From Erythrobacter sp. (GTDB lineage: Bacteria; Pseudomonadota; Alphaproteobacteria; Sphingomonadales; Sphingomonadaceae): a stretch of 46,065 bases of DNA. How positions within the stretch are numbered: position 1 is the first letter of the stretch; each line of letters begins with the position of its first letter. Positions 42,619-46,065 of the stretch are shown in pieces. The notes beneath the pieces were generated by a model, which was given only the letters and a program-made list of their open reading frames with translations, was not told where the DNA came from and made no database searches. The stretch lies in NCBI GenBank assembly GCA_013001165.1, contig JABDNC010000261.1:1-46065 (forward strand), in the 5' to 3' direction. A program made the translations under genes and the position numbers.

Positions 42619-43641
42619 TCAGCCGTTTTTCAGCGTCACCTTGCCGAACGAAGGAGCGGTCGAGACAACGCCGACAGGCTTCTTGGGAAGGTAGGGTTCT
42701 TCGAGCCGTTCGACCTCTTCATCGGTCAGTTGGAGCGTCATCGCATCGACCGCTGCACCGATGTGACCGGGCTTGGTCGCGCCAATGATCGGGGCGGTGA
42801 TGCCCCTGGCGAAATGCCACGCCAGCGCCACGGTGGCGCGCGAAGTACCGCGCTCTTGCGCAATCGCGCCGACTGCCTCGATCACCTTGCGATCGGCGTC
42901 GACATTCTGGGTGTAGAGCGTCTTGCCGAAGCCATCCGTTTCGCTTCGAACCGTGCTTTCGTCCCATGCGCGGGCGAGTTTCCCGCGCGCCAGCGGCGAC
43001 CACGGAATGATCGCAACGCCCTGGTCTTCGCAGAGCGGGATCATCTCGCGTTCTTCTTCACGGTAGAGGAGGTTCACGTGGTTCTGCATCGAGATGAAAG
43101 TGGTCCATCCCATACTGCGCGCCACTTCCTGCGCCTTGCCGAACTGCCATGCTGCCATGGAGGACGCGCCGATGTACCGCGCCTTGCCGGACTTCACGAT
43201 GTCGTGAAGCGCTTCCATCGTCTCTTCGATCGGAGTCGAGGGATCCCAGCGGTGAATCTGGAAGAGGTCGACATAATCCATTTTGAGTCGGCCGAGGCTG
43301 TCGTCGATGGCCTGGAACAGGCTCTTGCGCGAATTGCCGCCCGCATTGGGCGTGTTCCTCCAAGGCAGGAAAGCCTTGGTGGCGAGCACTATCTCGTCGC
43401 GGTGCGTGAACTCGGGCAGCAGCTTGCCTACCACCTCTTCCGAAGCGCCCTTCGAATACATGTTGGCCGTGTCGAAGAAATTGATCCCCGCCTCTACCGC
43501 CTCGCGGATGAAAGGTCGGCTCTCGTCCTCACCCAGCACCCAGTCGCCGTGCCAGCCCTTGGTGGTGTCGCCATAGCTCATGCAACCAAGGCACAGACGT
43601 GAGACCTTGAGACCGCTGGGCCCTAAGTTGACATATTCCAC
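42619..43641 (-). CDS. Aldo/keto reductase
   Basis: A 340-residue AKR of the YajO/GSP69-like group: N-terminal MEYVNLGPSGLKVSRLCLGC; the catalytic tetrad in FFDTANMYSKGASEE (Asp, Tyr), VLATKAF (Lys) and LFQIHRWDPSTPIEE (His); and the NADPH-binding C-terminus GATKPGHIGAAVDAM. It starts 4 nt after the SDR stop, so the two are co-transcribed. The substrate is unknown. Confidence 0.94.
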   Translation of the reverse strand: MEYVNLGPSGLKVSRLCLGCMSYGDTTKGWHGDWVLGEDESRPFIREAVEAGINFFDTANMYSKGASEEVVGKLLPEFTHRDEIVLATKAFLPWRNTPNAGGNSRKSLFQAIDDSLGRLKMDYVDLFQIHRWDPSTPIEETMEALHDIVKSGKARYIGASSMAAWQFGKAQEVARSMGWTTFISMQNHVNLLYREEEREMIPLCEDQGVAIIPWSPLARGKLARAWDESTVRSETDGFGKTLYTQNVDADRKVIEAVGAIAQERGTSRATVALAWHFARGITAPIIGATKPGHIGAAVDAMTLQLTDEEVERLEEPYLPKKPVGVVSTAPSFGKVTLKNG

Positions 43642-43645
43642 CGCC

Positions 43646-44377
43646 TCAGTTCCCCACGCTCAAGCCGCCGTCGACGCTGATCGTCTGTCCGACAACGAAG
43701 TCGGCAAGCGGCGATGCAAGGAACAGCGCCGCTCCTGCCATGTCCTCCGGCAAGCCCAGCCGCCCGCGCGGCGTGGCAGCGATGGTCTGCTTCTGGAACC
43801 GCTCGTCTTTCAGGAACACGTCGTTGATCTTTGTGTGGACGTATCCCGGCGCGATGCCGTTCACACGAATGCCATCTGGTCCGAATGCTACGCCAAGCGA
43901 CTTCACCATGCTGATCGCGCCCGCCTTGCTCGCGCCATAGGCCGGGTTGCCGATCAGGCCGCGATACCCGCCGATCGAGCTCACGATAATCAGCGAACCG
44001 CCGGTATCCGCCAGCTTCTGGCGCGTCGCATTCGCGCAGTCGAGCAGGCTGTCGAGATTCACCTCCATCACCGCGTCCCAGCCCTCGCGGGTGAATTCCT
44101 CGCGGCCATAGCGCGCTATGCCCTGGCACAGCACGACCACGTCGAGGGTCCCGGGCCAGTCGAAGGCATCGACCGCGTCGCGGTCCGAGACGTCGAGCGA
44201 GTGGAAGGAGAGGCCTTCCATATCACTATCTGGATAATCCTCGGCAGAGCCACGCGTGCCGGTCACGTGGACGGTCGCTCCAGCCTTGCGGAAGCCCTGC
44301 GCGATGCCGTTTCCGATTCCGCTCGTGCCCCCCACCACGAGGACGGTCTTGCCTGAATAGTCGAGCGGATCGGTCAT
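43646..44377 (-). CDS. Short-chain dehydrogenase/reductase
   Basis: A 243-residue classical SDR: cofactor motif VVGGTSGIGNGIAQGFRKAG, the catalytic Ser in IVSSIGGYRG, Tyr-x-x-x-Lys in PAYGASKAGAISMVKS, and the C-terminus DFVVGQTISVDGGLSVGN. The Asn motif that usually reads NNAG is replaced by LCQGIA. It lies between the acyl-CoA dehydrogenase and the aldo/keto reductase, consistent with oxidation of a hydroxyacyl or alcohol intermediate; the substrate is unknown. Confidence 0.94.
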   Translation of the reverse strand: MTDPLDYSGKTVLVVGGTSGIGNGIAQGFRKAGATVHVTGTRGSAEDYPDSDMEGLSFHSLDVSDRDAVDAFDWPGTLDVVVLCQGIARYGREEFTREGWDAVMEVNLDSLLDCANATRQKLADTGGSLIIVSSIGGYRGLIGNPAYGASKAGAISMVKSLGVAFGPDGIRVNGIAPGYVHTKINDVFLKDERFQKQTIAATPRGRLGLPEDMAGAALFLASPLADFVVGQTISVDGGLSVGN

Positions 44378-44387
44378 AGTACTCTCC

Positions 44388-45530
44388 TCAGATTGAGCGG
44401 CTGACGACTTCTTTCATGATCTCGTTCGTGCCGCCATAGATGCGCTGGACGCGGGCATCGCGCCAAAGCCGCGCGATGGGATATTCATTCATGTAGCCTG
44501 CCCCGCCATGCAGCTGGAGCGCGGCATCGCAGCATTCCCACTGGAGGTCGGTGTGCCACAGCTTGGCAGCGCTCGCCTCGTCCGTGGTCAGCTCGCCCTT
44601 CAAGTGACGCTGGATCGCCCAGTCGAGATGCGCCCAGCCGACCTGCAGCTTGGCAGCCAGATCGGCGAGAGTGAACTTGGTGTTCTGGAATTCGAACACG
44701 GTCTTGCCGAATGCCTTGCGGTCCTTGGTGAACTTCACCGCCTCGTCGAAAGCGCGTTGCGCCCCCGCCTGCGCACCGACGGCGATGGACAGACGTTCCT
44801 GCGGAAGCTCCTCCATCAAGTGGATGAAGCCTCGGCCTTCCCCTCCAAGGAGGTTTTCCTTAGGCACGCGGCAGTCGTTGAAGAACAACTCCGATGTATC
44901 GGCGGCGTGCTGGCCGATCTTGTCGAGATTGCGCCCGCGCTCGAAGCCCGGCGTTCCCGCATCGACGAGGATCAACGAGGTCCCCTTCGCACCCTGCGAA
45001 GGGTCGGTCTTGCAGACCACGATCACGCAATCGGCGTTCTGGCCGTTGGTAATATAAGTCTTCGAGCCATTGATGACCCACTGGTCGCCATCGAGCTTGG
45101 CCGTGGTGCGCACGCCCTGCAAGTCCGAACCTGCGCCCGGTTCGGTCATGGCGATGGCCGTGATGATGTCGCCCGACACCATGCCCGGAAGGTATTTCGC
45201 TTTCTGCTCGTCGGTGCCGAGGCGTTCGAAATAGTTGACCGTGATGTCGTTCTGCAAAGTGAAACCGGCGGAAGAACCCATGTAGCTCAGTTCTTCGGCA
45301 ATTACGCAATTGAAGCCGAAGTCGAGGCCGAGCCCCCCGTTCTCCTCGGCAACGGTCGGGCAGAGCATGCCAGCTTCGCCCAGCGCCTTCCATGCCTCGC
45401 GGCCGACGATGCCCTCTTCCTCGTGCTTGTCGAGATAGGGGACCATGTGTTCGGCAAAGACCTTGCGCACCGTGTCGCGGAAGGCCTCGTGGTCATCATT
45501 GTAGGCGAAGCGCTTGCTTGTATCGAGCAT
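44388..45530 (-). CDS. Acyl-CoA dehydrogenase
   Basis: A 380-residue flavoprotein of usual length. It has an N-terminal helical domain (FRDTVRKVFAEHMVPYLDKH), the FAD/substrate signature IAMTEPGAGSDLQGVRTTA, WVINGSKTYITNGQNADCVI, and the C-terminal helical domain ending RIYGGTNEIMKEVVSRSI, with Glu in the GGTNEI position of the usual base. It catalyses alpha-beta dehydrogenation of an acyl-CoA. It is flanked by a nitronate monooxygenase and an SDR on the same strand. Confidence 0.95.
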   Translation of the reverse strand: MLDTSKRFAYNDDHEAFRDTVRKVFAEHMVPYLDKHEEEGIVGREAWKALGEAGMLCPTVAEENGGLGLDFGFNCVIAEELSYMGSSAGFTLQNDITVNYFERLGTDEQKAKYLPGMVSGDIITAIAMTEPGAGSDLQGVRTTAKLDGDQWVINGSKTYITNGQNADCVIVVCKTDPSQGAKGTSLILVDAGTPGFERGRNLDKIGQHAADTSELFFNDCRVPKENLLGGEGRGFIHLMEELPQERLSIAVGAQAGAQRAFDEAVKFTKDRKAFGKTVFEFQNTKFTLADLAAKLQVGWAHLDWAIQRHLKGELTTDEASAAKLWHTDLQWECCDAALQLHGGAGYMNEYPIARLWRDARVQRIYGGTNEIMKEVVSRSI

Positions 45531-45541
45531 GGGTCAGTCCC

Positions 45542-46065
45542 TCAGGCGTTCTGGAAACCGGCGAGGCGCTGGGTGATGATTTCCTCGGCCTGGCTCATGA
45601 TGTTGTCGATCAGTTCTTGGCAGGTCGGGATGTCGTTGATGAGGCCTGCCACCATGCCACAGGACCATGCGCCTGCATCCATGTCGCCTTCGGTCATGAT
45701 GCGCGGATAGACGCCCGCGACCTGTTCGATGATGTCCTCGAACTTGAGGTCGGCGCCCTTCTCCTTCTCGATCTTGAGCAATTCCTCGACCGCGTCATTG
45801 GTCATCACGCGTTCGGTATTGCGCAGCGGACGCATGACAAGGCGTGTGTCGAGCTCGGAGGCTGCGACGATCGCTTTCTTCACGTTCTCGTGAACCGGCG
45901 CTTCCTTGGTCGCGATGAAGCGCGTGCCCATGTTCATGCCGTCCGCGCCCATGGCGAGCGATGCCACGAGGCTGCGACCATCGGCCATGCCACCGCTGGC
46001 GACGAAGGGGATTTCCAGCTCGTCCGCTGCGCGGGGCAGCAGGATCATGTTCGGGATATCGTCCT
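45542..46065 (-). CDS. Nitronate monooxygenase family protein (5' truncated)
   Basis: The C-terminal part of a 2-nitropropane dioxygenase/nitronate monooxygenase-type FMN protein; the frame is open to the window end, so about half of the protein is missing. Visible are the phosphate-binding segment IPFVASGGMADGRSLVASLA and GADGMNMGTRFIATKEAPVH, then the helical end LINDIPTCQELIDNIMSQAE. In sphingomonads such genes accompany acyl-CoA dehydrogenases in catabolic clusters. It lies 11 nt upstream of the acyl-CoA dehydrogenase gene, so it is probably the operon's upstream gene. Confidence 0.9.
   Translation of the reverse strand, partial: DDIPNMILLPRAADELEIPFVASGGMADGRSLVASLAMGADGMNMGTRFIATKEAPVHENVKKAIVAASELDTRLVMRPLRNTERVMTNDAVEELLKIEKEKGADLKFEDIIEQVAGVYPRIMTEGDMDAGAWSCGMVAGLINDIPTCQELIDNIMSQAEEIITQRLAGFQNA

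Overview
This looks like a chromosomal stretch from a marine-type alphaproteobacterium of the order Sphingomonadales, most likely Erythrobacteraceae. The evidence is high GC content, two very large TonB-dependent receptors, paired CrtW/CrtZ carotenoid ketolase and hydroxylase genes (astaxanthin-type pigment), a DUF1476 ATPase-inhibitor gene next to bolA and grxD, and alphaproteobacterial gene order and start-codon use. The genus is not determined from the sequence.

Layout. Bases 1-8091 hold the 3' part of an AbgT-family transporter gene and, on the minus strand, a tightly overlapping translation/transcription operon: rimP, nusA, ylxR-L7Ae, infB, thioesterase, DUF1697, rbfA. Bases 8347-9123 carry a small lipoprotein and a small membrane protein. 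Bases 9180-15146 hold a phage-shock (Psp) locus. pspF lies on the minus strand, opposite a near-consensus sigma-54 promoter at 10309-10324. Downstream of that promoter come a 50-residue protein, pspA, pspB and pspC, then a chain of eight further small membrane-protein genes, followed by a SufE-family gene and a DUF454 gene. Seven of the eight chain proteins end in a version of the same coiled-coil signature that also ends PspC and sits inside PspB. This expanded, translationally coupled array is the most unusual element in the window.

Bases 15151-19184 carry a TIR-transmembrane-TolB-TPR protein, a YqaE/Pmp3 proteolipid, crtZ/crtW and a thioesterase. Bases 19219-24782 hold leuC-(52 aa membrane protein)-leuD-quinone oxidoreductase with a possible leader-peptide attenuator, then DUF1476-bolA-grxD with a clear terminator, a NUDIX gene, palindromic repeats and tRNA-Arg(UCU). 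Bases 24843-28614 hold a queuosine-precursor transporter and a TonB-dependent receptor.

Bases 28826-36563 are a compact minus-strand type IV secretion operon: virB1, B2, B3, B4, B6, B9, B10, B11. No virB5, virB7, virB8, virD4, relaxase or integrase is present here. Bases 37347-42525 hold a secreted lipoprotein gene, a second TonB-dependent receptor and a PhoB-type response regulator with a degenerate receiver domain. PHO-box-like 11-bp direct repeats lie upstream of both the lipoprotein gene and the regulator gene, suggesting one nutrient-uptake regulon. Bases 42619-46065 hold a catabolic-type group on the minus strand: nitronate monooxygenase (cut by the window end), acyl-CoA dehydrogenase, SDR and aldo/keto reductase.
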